Shown here in pieces: positions 16,104 to 24,139 of a stretch of 37,533 bases of DNA. Made by a program: the position numbers and the translations under genes. This DNA comes from Devosia sp. (GTDB lineage: Bacteria > Pseudomonadota > Alphaproteobacteria > Rhizobiales > Devosiaceae): the NCBI RefSeq assembly GCF_028290435.1, contig NZ_JAQGJV010000013.1, forward strand, positions 1 to 37,533. Reading direction: 5' to 3'. The notes beneath the pieces are model-generated. The model saw only the letters and a list, made by a program, of their open reading frames with translations. It did no database searches and had not been told where the DNA came from. The number at the start of each line of letters is the position of its first letter. The stretch's first letter is position 1.

Positions 16104-16703
16104 ATGGCCCAGAATATCTATGACGATCAGGCATTCTTTGAGGGTTACAGCCAGTTTCCGCGCTCGCGCATGGGACTGGCTGGCGCCCCCGAATGGCTGT
16201 CGCTCAGGGGTATGCTGCCGAGACTGCCGATTGCTTATGAGCAGGCGGACCTCGAGAGCTACCAGCCGCAGGGGCAGTTCGAGCTGATCTATTCGTCGCT
16301 CGCGGTGCATTACCTGGCCGATTTCGATGCGCTCTGCACGCGGATCAAGGCGGCTTTGGTGCCGGGCGGCTCGTTCGTTTTTTCCATGGAACATCCGATT
16401 TTCGCGGCGCGGGGCGATCCAGAATGGCTCAGCGATGGCGAAGGTTTTCGCGTCTTTGCGCTGAGCGACTATGCGCGCGAGGGTGAGCGGGTGACCGATT
16501 GGGTGGTTGATGGCATCGTCAAATATCACCGCAAGATTTCCACAATCGTGACGGCTTTGGTTCAAGCTGGCTTCGTCATTGATGCCATGGATGAGTGGAG
16601 CCCGACCCAGACTGACCTTGAGGCCAATCCGGGCCTCGCCGACGAAATCGTGCGTCCCATGCTGCTGCTGATGGCAGCGCATGTGCCGCAGACCAAACTC
16701 TAG
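16104..16703 (+). CDS. Class I SAM methyltransferase lacking its SAM-binding motif I (probably inactive)
   Basis: The 199-residue product opens [20 protein letters not shown] and GLAGAPEW like a common family of about 243 residues, and later has [31 protein letters not shown] and [12 protein letters not shown], all typical. In intact members about 45 residues holding the glycine-rich SAM loop (LDLGCGxG) and the acidic ribose-binding residue lie between the MLP segment and the ADLE segment. Here MLPRL joins [11 protein letters not shown] directly near residue 41. The reading frame stays open and there is no internal stop, so it is annotated as a CDS, but methyl transfer by the usual mechanism looks impossible. 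A direct repeat CTGCCGA (16215, 16224) sits at the junction. It is inserted between cobS and cobT. Confidence 0.82.
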   Translation: MAQNIYDDQAFFEGYSQFPRSRMGLAGAPEWLSLRGMLPRLPIAYEQADLESYQPQGQFELIYSSLAVHYLADFDALCTRIKAALVPGGSFVFSMEHPIFAARGDPEWLSDGEGFRVFALSDYAREGERVTDWVVDGIVKYHRKISTIVTALVQAGFVIDAMDEWSPTQTDLEANPGLADEIVRPMLLLMAAHVPQTKL

Positions 16704-16716
16704 CCGGACGTTTTTC

Positions 16717-18606
16717 ATGGCACAGCCACCGCGCAACAAAGCCAATAAGCCAGACCAGACCCAGGCGTTCAAATCCGCCATGGGCGCGACGGTGCGCGCC
16801 ATTGGGGGCAAGCCGGACCTGGAAGTGACCTTCACCGCCGACCGGCCGCTGCTGACCAGCGACAAGGCGCGCCTGGCCAATCTGCCGCGGCTGCCGACCA
16901 AGCGCGATATCGCGGTGGCGCGCGGGCAGGGCGACGCCATGGCGATGCGGCTGGCTAGTCACGATCCCGAAACGCACCGCAAGCGCAGCCCGATCGATCC
17001 GATGGCGCGCGCGGCGTTCGATGCGCTGGAGCAGGCGCGGGTCGAGGCGCTTGGCTGCGTGCGCATGCCCGGCATGGTGGGCAATATCGGGGAAATGCTG
17101 GAAGACCGGCTGTTCCGCGCCAATTTCGCGGAAGTGAACGATCGCGGCGATGCGCCGATTGCGGAGGCATTGGGCCTGCTGCTGCGGGAGCGGCTGGCCG
17201 GCGTGCCGGTACCGCCATCGGGGCACAAGCTGGTCGATCTGTGGCGGGCGGAAATTGAAGAAAAGGGCGGGGAATCGCTCGACAAGCTGATGACCCGGTT
17301 CGAGGACCAGGACGATTTTTCTCGCGTCGCCAAGGCGCTGCTGCGCGACCTCAACCTCATGCCCGAAAGCGAAATGGAAGACCCCGACGCTTCCGATGAG
17401 GAAAACGGGGACGACCAGGAGCCTGATCAGGCCGAGGGAAGCGACCAGTCGCCCGAGCAGGGCGAGGGCGAGAACGAGCAGTCGGACAGCGAGCAGGACG
17501 AGAGCGCCGGCGACACCGAGGAAACCGGTGACGTCGACGGCATCGACAGCGACATGGCCGATACCGATGAGGACGCCGCGTCCGAAGCGGGCGAGGACGC
17601 CCCGATGCCGCCGCCGGCCAAGGATGGCGGCACGCAGCTCTCCAACCAGTTCAACTACAAGATTTTCACGCAGAAATTCGACGAGATCGTCAAGGCGAGC
17701 GAACTGTGCCCGCCCGAGGAACTCGACCAGCTGCGCGCGCTGCTCGACAAGCAGCTGGAGAATCTGGCGGGCGCGGTGGCGCGGCTGGCCAACAAGCTGC
17801 AGCGGCGGCTGATGGCCAAGCAGAATCGCAGCTGGCAGTTCGACCTGGAAGAAGGCCTGCTGGATACGGCGCGGCTGACCCGCGTGGTCACCGATCCGAT
17901 GCAAGCTTTGTCGTTCAAGGTGGAGAACGACACCGATTTCCGCGACACCATCGTGACGCTGCTGATCGATAATTCGGGCTCGATGCGCGGGCGGCCGATC
18001 ACCATTGCGGCGATCTGCGGCGATATTCTCGCACGCACGCTGGAACGCTGCGGCGTCAAGGTGGAGATTTTGGGCTTCACCACGCGCGCCTGGAAGGGCG
18101 GCAAATCGCGCGAGGCGTGGCTGGAGGCCAATCGGCCGGCCAATCCGGGTCGTGTCAACGATGTGCGCCATATCATCTACAAGGCGGCCGACGAGCCGTG
18201 GCGGCATGCTCGGCGCAATCTCGGGCTGATGATGCGCGAGGGGCTGCTCAAGGAGAATATCGACGGCGAGGCGCTGGAATGGGCGCGCAAGCGGCTGATG
18301 GCGCGGCCGGAAAGCCGGCGTATCCTGATGGTGATTTCCGATGGCGCGCCGGTGGATGACAGCACGCAATCGGTGAACGCTGGGAATTATCTGGAAGCCC
18401 ATTTGCGCCAGGTGATCGAGGATATCGAGACGCGCTCGCCGATCCAATTGGTGGCGGTGGGCATCGGACATGACGTGACGCGGTATTATCGCCGTGCGGT
18501 GACGTTGCTGGACGCTGAGGAGCTGGGCGGGGCGCTGACCGATGAACTGGCTTCGCTGTTCGACGAGGAACCGCCGGCCCAGGTGCGGCGGGGACGGCGC
18601 GGATGA
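16717..18606 (+). CDS. cobT: Cobaltochelatase subunit CobT
   Basis: CobT is the second AAA+-partner subunit of the CobN-S-T chelatase, with a von Willebrand-type domain. Of 629 residues, about 220-310 are a very acidic linker (repeated DE, EQ and GD). The C-terminal domain holds the MIDAS metal site DNSGSM (418-423) in [13 protein letters not shown], and [16 protein letters not shown] and [14 protein letters not shown] follow. The ATG at 16717 gives the start [19 protein letters not shown]; codons upstream belong to the preceding gene's end in another frame. Its stop overlaps the start of the next gene (ATGA, 18603-18606). Confidence 0.96.
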   Translation: MAQPPRNKANKPDQTQAFKSAMGATVRAIGGKPDLEVTFTADRPLLTSDKARLANLPRLPTKRDIAVARGQGDAMAMRLASHDPETHRKRSPIDPMARAAFDALEQARVEALGCVRMPGMVGNIGEMLEDRLFRANFAEVNDRGDAPIAEALGLLLRERLAGVPVPPSGHKLVDLWRAEIEEKGGESLDKLMTRFEDQDDFSRVAKALLRDLNLMPESEMEDPDASDEENGDDQEPDQAEGSDQSPEQGEGENEQSDSEQDESAGDTEETGDVDGIDSDMADTDEDAASEAGEDAPMPPPAKDGGTQLSNQFNYKIFTQKFDEIVKASELCPPEELDQLRALLDKQLENLAGAVARLANKLQRRLMAKQNRSWQFDLEEGLLDTARLTRVVTDPMQALSFKVENDTDFRDTIVTLLIDNSGSMRGRPITIAAICGDILARTLERCGVKVEILGFTTRAWKGGKSREAWLEANRPANPGRVNDVRHIIYKAADEPWRHARRNLGLMMREGLLKENIDGEALEWARKRLMARPESRRILMVISDGAPVDDSTQSVNAGNYLEAHLRQVIEDIETRSPIQLVAVGIGHDVTRYYRRAVTLLDAEELGGALTDELASLFDEEPPAQVRRGRRG

Positions 18607-19592
18607 TCCGCGGCGCTGTCGCGCTGGCGCTTGTCGGTCTGGCGCTGTGCCAGGCCCATGCGGCAGAGTTGACGGTGGGGGCGGTGCAGATCACCGACTT
18701 TCGCGGCGTGGCGCTGGATGGGCAGGTCGATAAGCTGATCTGGCGGGGCGGTATCGCCATGGTCAGCCAAGACGATACGTTTGGTGGGTTGTCAGGGCTG
18801 GCTTTTACCGGGCCGGACCAACGCGTGGCGATGGTGTCGGACCGGGGCAATTTCGTCTCGGGGCAGTTGGCCTATGATGAAGCGGGACGGCTGTTCGGCT
18901 TCATCGGTGTCAGGATCGAGCCGATCCAGAATTCCAAGGGCGCACCGCTGCCGCGGCAATATAGCCGCGATGCCGAGGCGATCGCCGCGGTGGTGCGCGA
19001 CGGCGTACCGGTGGCGGTGCGGGTGGGGTTCGAGCATTTGACGCGGGTGGCGGAATTTGCGCTGACCGATGGGGTGCCCGGCGGGCCGGCCAAGGAAATC
19101 GAAATCCCCAAATGGCTGACCGATACGCGCACCAATGAATCGCTGGAGGCGGTGTGTATCGCGCCCGATGCCTCGCCCATAGCCGGCTCGACGCTGCTGC
19201 TGACCGAGGGCGTGATTGATGACGATGGCCAGCACGTAGCGTGGCTGCTGGGGCAGAACGACAAGGGGCCGCTGAGCTATCAATCGAGCCCCGATGTGAA
19301 TCCGACCGATTGCGCGTTTTTGCCCAATGGCGACCTGCTGGTGCTGGAACGGGGGGTGTCGTTCCTCGCCTTCACCATGACGCTGCGGCTGGTGCCTGCG
19401 GCCGATGTGCGGCCGGGGAACCTGATGAAGGGCCAGGTGCTGCTGCAGGCGAGCGGCGGGGCAATCGACAATATGGAGCAGGTGGCGGTGCATACTGCGC
19501 CGGGCGGGGAAACCCGGATCGTGCTTGGGAGCGATAACAACTTCAATGATTGGGAGCGGAATTTGTTGTTGGAGTTTGCTTTAGCGCCGTAG
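18603..19592 (+). CDS. Secreted esterase-like/phytase-like beta-propeller protein
   Basis: The 329-residue product has a signal peptide (residues 1-20, cleavage near AHA) and the phytase-like esterase family pattern: [46 protein letters not shown] and the terminal [20 protein letters not shown]. Members form a periplasmic beta-propeller; the substrate is not established. It overlaps the cobT stop codon by four bases and is therefore probably co-translated with cobT, an arrangement also common in relatives. Nothing in the sequence shows a role in cobalamin synthesis. Confidence 0.88.
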   Translation: MIRGAVALALVGLALCQAHAAELTVGAVQITDFRGVALDGQVDKLIWRGGIAMVSQDDTFGGLSGLAFTGPDQRVAMVSDRGNFVSGQLAYDEAGRLFGFIGVRIEPIQNSKGAPLPRQYSRDAEAIAAVVRDGVPVAVRVGFEHLTRVAEFALTDGVPGGPAKEIEIPKWLTDTRTNESLEAVCIAPDASPIAGSTLLLTEGVIDDDGQHVAWLLGQNDKGPLSYQSSPDVNPTDCAFLPNGDLLVLERGVSFLAFTMTLRLVPAADVRPGNLMKGQVLLQASGGAIDNMEQVAVHTAPGGETRIVLGSDNNFNDWERNLLLEFALAP

Positions 19593-19620
19593 GCGCACGA
19601 CGCCACAAACACCGTTCTGT

Positions 19621-19692
19621 TCCCGGACTTGATCCGGGGACCATTCGCCACTTGTGCCGAGTTGAGAGTGGCCCGCGGATCAAGTCCGCGGG
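19621..19692. repeat. Pair of CGGACTTGATCCG hairpins in opposite orientation
   Basis: TCCCGGACTTGATCCGGGGA (19621-19640) and CCCGCGGATCAAGTCCGCGGG (19672-19692, one base past the 20-base core) are two hairpins of the type seen at 4808. Together they form a larger inverted unit in the convergent spacer. Confidence 0.8.
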
Positions 19693-19746
19693 AAGGCCGG
19701 TGAGTGGGGTGAGTACAGGGCTACTCCACGCACCGCCTCTGTCGGC

Positions 19747-20433
19747 TTAGGCCCGCGCCGTCATCGTCGGCAAAGGCATGAGCTTGCCCATCAGCGCGCG
19801 GTAAGGCGCCAGCAGCAGCAATGCGGCGAGGAACTTCACAAGGAAGTCGCCGGTCGCCAGGGAGGTCCAGAGGGGTACTTCGGGGCCGATGCCGAGCCAG
19901 GGGGCGGGGAAGCCCAGCGAGCCGTCGGCCAAGCCAAACAGGGCATCAACGCCGGCCAAGGCGGGGGCAAAGGCGATGGTGAAGAAGATCGTCGTATCGA
20001 TCACCGATCCGAACAGCGAGCCTGCGAGCGGCGGCAGGAACCAGGCACGGCTGGCGCGCAGGCGCGAAAATACCGCGATATCGAGCAATTGGCCGGTGAC
20101 GAAGGCCGCGGCCGAAGCGAGCGCGATGCGCTGGGTGGTGGCGGGCTTGCCCTCTGGGTTCCACGGCAGCGGGTGGTAGCTGAGATAGAAGGACAGGCCG
20201 AGGCCGACGAGAAAGCCGACGAGGACTACGAGGCGCGCGTTGCGGGCGCCGTCGAAGCGGTTGGTGAGGTCGGTGACGAGGAAGGCAAAGGGGAAGGTGA
20301 AGGCGCCCCAGGTGAGGAGATCGGCCAGATTGACCGGGCCAAGCTGGGCCTGCAGTGGGAACAGCACGAGCACGTTGGACGCGGCAACGACCACGACCAT
20401 GGCGGCAATGGCCGCCAGGAGGCGAGTGAACAT
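19747..20433 (-). CDS. Queuosine precursor transporter (VUT/YhhQ family)
   Basis: A multi-pass inner-membrane protein of 228 residues with about six hydrophobic segments. The family features are MVVVVAASNVLVLFPLQ, the FPFAFLVTDLTNRFDGA loop, QLLDIAVFSRLR and SLFGSVIDTTIFFTIAF. YhhQ proteins import preQ0/preQ1 for tRNA queuosine. The ATG at 20433 follows GAGG at a nine-base spacing and gives the usual start MFTRLLAAIAAM. Starts at 20448 or 20490 are possible. It converges with the esterase-like gene. No preQ1 riboswitch was recognised upstream, where a palindromic repeat lies. Confidence 0.9.
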   Translation of the reverse strand: MFTRLLAAIAAMVVVVAASNVLVLFPLQAQLGPVNLADLLTWGAFTFPFAFLVTDLTNRFDGARNARLVVLVGFLVGLGLSFYLSYHPLPWNPEGKPATTQRIALASAAAFVTGQLLDIAVFSRLRASRAWFLPPLAGSLFGSVIDTTIFFTIAFAPALAGVDALFGLADGSLGFPAPWLGIGPEVPLWTSLATGDFLVKFLAALLLLAPYRALMGKLMPLPTMTARA

Positions 20434-20527
20434 CAGAATGGACCTCATAACGCCGCTTGCCAGCATCAGACCGGGGCGGGAGCGTTTCAATAACAGGCGC
20501 GTGGGCTTTGCGCCAGAGTGGCGGTCT

Positions 20528-20652
20528 TCGTCCCCTCGCCCCTATGGGGAGAGGGTTAGGGGGAGGGGCTTGATTACGTGCGGTGCAGAAGAAAGCCCCC
20601 CCTCACCCGGCGCTGCGCGCCGACCTCTCCCCAGAGGGGCGAGGTGAAGAAA
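20528..20652. repeat. Long inverted repeat with nested hairpins (CCCTCACCC family), copy 2
   Basis: CCTCGCCCCTATGGGGAGAGG (20534-20554, 20-base core plus one) is inverted at CCTCTCCCCAGAGGGGCGAGG near 20623-20643, and GGGGGAGGGGCTT is inverted as AAGCCCCCCCTCACCC. It also holds the GGCGCTGCGCGCC hairpin. It lies between the transporter and rpmB terminators. Confidence 0.8.
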
Positions 20653-20671
20653 GACGGGCGAGGTAAGGCAA

Positions 20672-20706
20672 AGAAAAACCGCGCGGCACCGGGGCGCCAC
20701 GCGGTT
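20672..20706 (-). terminator. Intrinsic terminator of rpmB
   Basis: On the minus strand AACCGCG-T-GGCGCC-CCGG-TGCC-GCGCGGTT is followed by TTTC and TTT, about 20 bases after the rpmB stop codon. Confidence 0.8.
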
Positions 20707-20726
20707 CAAAACTGAAAGAGAAAGAA

Positions 20727-21014
20727 TTAAGCGGCGGCCAGAGCGGCGCGCAGTTCCTTCTTGAGGCCCTGAGCCAGCGGGCTCATATCGGCATCGGGCT
20801 GCTTGAGCAGGAAGGCATCGAGGCCTCCGCGGTGCTCGACGGTGCGCAGGGCCGCAGCGCAGATGCGCAGCTTGACGGGGCGGCCGAGCGTCTCGGACAG
20901 CAGGGTGACATTCAAAAGGTTGGGCAGAAAGCGACGACGGGTGCGGTTGAGCGCGTGGCTCACATTGTTACCAGTCATCACGCCTTTGCCAGTCAGTTCG
21001 CAGCGACGTGCCAT
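20727..21014 (-). CDS. rpmB: Ribosomal protein bL28
   Basis: The 95-residue protein starts [20 protein letters not shown], the standard bL28 start, and continues [11 protein letters not shown] and [20 protein letters not shown]. Alphaproteobacterial bL28 is longer than the E. coli protein, as here. The ATG at 21014 is preceded by AGGA at a spacing of about eight bases. It has a good promoter at 21095-21123 and its own terminator, so it appears monocistronic, and it is divergent from the DUF3108 gene as in many relatives. Confidence 0.97.
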   Translation of the reverse strand: MARRCELTGKGVMTGNNVSHALNRTRRRFLPNLLNVTLLSETLGRPVKLRICAAALRTVEHRGGLDAFLLKQPDADMSPLAQGLKKELRAALAAA

Positions 21015-21094
21015 TGGAGATATCCTATTTGTGTAAAGGTCCTGCGTGGCGGAGAAGTCCGCGACGGGCCTCGATTGTTGTGAAATCTGAGGGC

Positions 21095-21123
21095 TGCATA
21101 GAGAAAAGGGGCGCTCCCGTCAA
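21095..21123 (-). promoter_or_regulatory. Probable rpmB promoter
   Basis: On the minus strand TTGACG (21123-21118) is followed after exactly 17 bases by TATGCA (21100-21095). The start would be about 75 bases upstream of the rpmB ATG. Confidence 0.65.
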
Positions 21124-21212
21124 GGCGAGGCGGCCTCAAACGGGCGCGATCGGCTTGCAAGGGGGGATAAGCGCAGGCACCTTTCCTTCTTGGCTGATTC
21201 GCGCCGCCTTCA

Positions 21213-22016
21213 ATGCGTGCTGAGAGACGATCCATCTTGACCTTGTCCCGCTTTGCCTGTGCCGCCGCATTTGTCGCCCTCGCCATGCCCGCGCTGGGGG
21301 CGGAGGTCAATGCCACGGCCAGCTATGTGGTGACTGTGGGCGGCATCAATGTCGCCAACGTCAATGTCGACCTCACTGACGACGGTTCGCGCTATGCGCT
21401 GGACCTCAAGGCCAATGTGGCGGGGCTGGGATCGCTGGTGGCGAGCGGCACGGCCAGCGTGACTGCCAGCGGGTCGTCCACCGGCTCGCAACTGACCAGC
21501 AAGCAGTTCGACCTCCAGACCAAGGTCAAAGCTGAGACCTTTACCGTCGATGTGAGCTATGCCGGCCATAACGTGACCGCGTTCAGGGTCGATCCGCCGC
21601 TCGTCGACAATTACAATCGCGTGCCGATCGAGCGCAGCCACCTGACCAATGTGGGCGACGTGCTGTCGAGCTTCGTCATCAAGGGCGGCACGCTGGACAA
21701 GAGCCTGTGCCGCCGCAATCTCAAGATTTTCACCGGCGTCGAGCGTTTCAATATCGTCATGGCGTTTGCGGCCGAGGACGAGGCGACCTCGGCGCGCACC
21801 GGCTATCAGGGGCCGGTGATCCTCTGCAATATGGATTACCAGCCGGTCTCGGGTCATTTCACCACCTCTGAAATGACCAATTACCTGGCCGACAGCGACC
21901 GCATCCTGATCTGGTACGCCCCATTGGGCGATACGGGGTATTTTATCCCCTATCGCGTGTTGCTGAGCACCAGCGTGGGCGATCTGTCGATGGTCCTGAC
22001 GAGCATGAAACCCTAG
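21213..22016 (+). CDS. DUF3108 domain-containing exported protein
   Basis: A 267-residue protein with a signal peptide (about 1-29, cleavage near ALG-AEV) and a beta-rich domain of the DUF3108 family (VGGINVANVNVDLTDDGSRY, LGSLVASGTASVTASG, IWYAPLGDTGYFIPYRVLLS). The position next to rpmB and the Suv3-like helicase is conserved in Hyphomicrobiales. Function is unknown; a periplasmic or outer-membrane-facing role is expected. Its TAG stop (22014-22016) abuts the stop of the convergent flavodoxin gene with no spacer. Confidence 0.9.
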   Translation: MRAERRSILTLSRFACAAAFVALAMPALGAEVNATASYVVTVGGINVANVNVDLTDDGSRYALDLKANVAGLGSLVASGTASVTASGSSTGSQLTSKQFDLQTKVKAETFTVDVSYAGHNVTAFRVDPPLVDNYNRVPIERSHLTNVGDVLSSFVIKGGTLDKSLCRRNLKIFTGVERFNIVMAFAAEDEATSARTGYQGPVILCNMDYQPVSGHFTTSEMTNYLADSDRILIWYAPLGDTGYFIPYRVLLSTSVGDLSMVLTSMKP

Positions 22017-23105
22017 TCATTTCTGACGCGGCGGCTTGAGGTCGGAGCCGGGGATGGCGTCGTTGCCGCGGTGCATTTGCAAGGCATCGAGCAAAGTCTT
22101 GGCGGCGTTGCGCACCTCACCCTGAATGGCGAGGTCCTGGTCCAGCGCCTCGTGGTTGGTCGCGTAGGGTTCCCAATAGCCGATGTAGCGATCCACTTCC
22201 GCCAGTGGGCCGGCGGGCTGCATTTCCATGAACTTGAGCCAGTCCGACAGCGAGCGGCGCACGTCCTTGGTGCCTTCGACATCGCCATGCACAACCACCG
22301 AGAACAGGCGGCCCTTGAGATGGCGGGGATAGTCCCAACCGTCGAGTTCGACCTGTTTGGCCAGCTTTGCCGTTTTGCCCTGGGTTAGCGTCGGGTCCGG
22401 ATTGCCGCCATCGGCGCAGACCAGGCGGTCCATCATGGCTTTGACCGGGGTCGTGGCCTGGTACCAGTTGACCGGGCTGACGATCATCACGCCGTCGGCC
22501 TTCACCCACATCGGGTAGATGTCGTTCATCCAGTCCTGGGTCTGGCCCAGGGAATAGTTGGGATAGCAGGAGCAAGGCCAGTGGCAGAGCGGCGCGGCGG
22601 TCGAGAAGCAGGCTTTGCAGGGGTGGATATTGCGGCCGTATTCGGAGGTGAGGCGGGAGAGATCGAGGATTTCGGTCTCGATGCCGCCCGATTGCAGCAC
22701 CTCCTCGGCCAGTTGGATGAGCCGATAGGATTTGCTCATCTCTCCGGGGCAGGTGTGTTCGCTGCGCGATGAACCGTTGACCAGCAGGACGCGGGCGGGG
22801 CGGTCGGCGATCTCGTAGTCCTGCTGCGCCTTGTCGACGGCGGCCTTGGCGGCGATCCAGTCGACAGCCAGGTCATAATCGGGGTCGGCATAACCGGGGC
22901 CGGCTTTGCGCGTTCGGGGTGACTTCCGGCTGGCGTCATAGCCTTCCCAGGCGGCCTGCGCGATGGCGTCGAGTTCGGCGCCGAGGGCGCCAAAGCTTGG
23001 ATCGATGAATTGGGAGCGGAAGCGCTTCTTGAATTCGTCCTGTTCCAGCTGGGTGCTGGGCATGCCCTTGCGGGGTTCGGGGGCGGTGAGGATTTGCTGC
23101 TGCAT
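22017..23105 (-). CDS. Flavodoxin-fold NAD(P)H-dependent FMN reductase-like protein
   Basis: Of 362 residues, the first 105 form a family-specific extension (MQQQILTAPEPRKGMPSTQL...) and the rest a flavodoxin-like fold: RVLLVNGSSRSEHTCPGEMS (FMN phosphate loop), a typical SPVNWYQATTPVKAMMDRL segment and VVVHGDVEGTKDVRRSL. A cysteine cluster, HPCKACFSTAAPLCHWPCSC, lies near residue 180; in iron-sulfur flavoproteins such clusters bind a metal centre. The substrate is unknown. The ATG at 23105 has AAGGAG about seven bases upstream, so the start is secure. This gene separates the usual DUF3108-helicase neighbours and may be an insertion. Confidence 0.85.
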   Translation of the reverse strand: MQQQILTAPEPRKGMPSTQLEQDEFKKRFRSQFIDPSFGALGAELDAIAQAAWEGYDASRKSPRTRKAGPGYADPDYDLAVDWIAAKAAVDKAQQDYEIADRPARVLLVNGSSRSEHTCPGEMSKSYRLIQLAEEVLQSGGIETEILDLSRLTSEYGRNIHPCKACFSTAAPLCHWPCSCYPNYSLGQTQDWMNDIYPMWVKADGVMIVSPVNWYQATTPVKAMMDRLVCADGGNPDPTLTQGKTAKLAKQVELDGWDYPRHLKGRLFSVVVHGDVEGTKDVRRSLSDWLKFMEMQPAGPLAEVDRYIGYWEPYATNHEALDQDLAIQGEVRNAAKTLLDALQMHRGNDAIPGSDLKPPRQK

Positions 23106-23173
23106 GGGGGTCTCCTTGCGGCAAGCAATGAGCGGCGCCGGGCGAGAGTTCCGCGCCCGCGAGAAAGTGAGAT

Positions 23174-23194
23174 GTCCCGGCGTGGGACGGTCAA
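23174..23194 (-). promoter_or_regulatory. Possible operator/promoter of the flavodoxin gene
   Basis: On the minus strand TTGACC is followed directly by the palindrome GTCCCACGCCGGGAC, about 70 bases before the flavodoxin ATG. A near copy lies at 23696-23716 in the same orientation, with similarity continuing for another 35 bases. TTGACC could be a -35 box with the palindrome in the spacer; the -10 is not obvious. Confidence 0.4.
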
Positions 23195-23556
23195 CGGGTT
23201 TCTTATCAATTTTGAACTTTGAGGCGCCCAGTGAGCCTGGGGATAAAGATGAGAGGTGAAAGTGGCAACGCGGAAAAGGGTTTAACCGCTTGTGCAGGAA
23301 GGGTCGCGAGCGGTGGAAATTCATTGTTTGGTAAGGGAGGTGAATGGTTTTTGGGGGATTTTGCGCGGGGTGCTCGGGATGGCGGGTGGTTAGTGGGTCG
23401 CGTTGGACGGCACCGCTAGGGAGAGGGGTGAACAAAGCCGCATTGGGGTAGTTCGCTCGATTCGGTCCGTGTTCGTTCCGGGTTTGGTACGGGAGTTAAC
23501 GAGGGGGTGGGATGGAGGTGCGGAGTGTTTCGAAATGGGAGATTGGGGCTAAACGA

Positions 23557-23671
23557 CCCCCCCTCCCGGCCTCCCCCATCAAGGGGGAGGTGTCTGCCGG
23601 TGGGTTGAACTCGATCCAGTTGCAAAGAGTGGAGAGAAACCTCCCCCTTGATGCGGGAGGTAGGAGGGGTG
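23557..23671. repeat. 115-bp inverted-repeat element, copy 3
   Basis: Same orientation as at 3158, with GTGGGTTGAACTCGATCCAG in the centre. One base change interrupts the right hairpin (TTGATGCGGGAGG). The left flank GGCTAAACGA is shared with copy 4. Confidence 0.9.
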
Positions 23672-24008
23672 ATCTGCAGCGGTCTCAATGGCCGCGTCCC
23701 GGCTTGGGACGGTCAAGCACGGACTTCCTCAATTTGTGGTTTGAGAGTGGCGCGCTGCCTCAGGCCCCATCTCAATACGAAAGAAAAATAGCGGCTTAGG
23801 CTGTTTACGATCTCTTTATGTTCGCGTTGCACAAGGCCGATTCGGCTGTTTGCTAAGGTCTTGGTAACAATGCTGAACGGGTTTGGAGGGTTTGGCTCGG
23901 TGGCGAAGGGCGGCCCGGGAGGCTAGTGGGTGTGGTGGTCGCCGACCCACCAGCCCTAGACCAGAACAAAGCCAGATTCATTGATTCACGCCGATTCGGT
24001 TTCGGTTT

Positions 24009-24023
24009 GTTCTCGGCTTGTTC
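24009..24023. promoter_or_regulatory. Candidate LexA (SOS) box upstream of the helicase
   Basis: GTTC-TCGGCTT-GTTC matches the GTTC-N7-GTTC direct repeat known as the LexA site of alphaproteobacteria. It lies 117 bases before the helicase ATG. The motif has only eight fixed bases, so about one chance match is expected in a window of this size; the promoter position is what makes it of interest. Confidence 0.4.
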
Positions 24024-24139
24024 TGTCATTAAACGGACATGGAATTTGGTCGCTTGTTACGTCCCGTTGTGGGACCCTGAATTTTCAAAACGGCCTCCAC
24101 CACTTCTATCCGGCGCTCCCGCGCCCTACATTGGCGACG

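Larger units (their letters stand above)
23106..24139. other. Long spacer between flavodoxin and helicase genes
   Basis: About 1 kb without a supported gene. It holds two copies of a GTCCC-N5-GGGAC motif next to GGTCAA (23174-23194 and 23696-23716), the third 115-bp repeat (23557-23671), and a GTTC-N7-GTTC site (24009-24023). The helicase frame runs back to 23981, but its family-like start is at 24140. Confidence 0.6.

Noticed and set aside
16576..18471. 631-codon minus-strand frame opposite cobT
   Set aside because: His/Arg/Gln-rich shadow of cobT; no recognisable domain.
23981..24139. N-terminal extension of the helicase from 23981
   Set aside because: The extension is unlike the family, and the standard start followed by the Walker A motif is at 24140.
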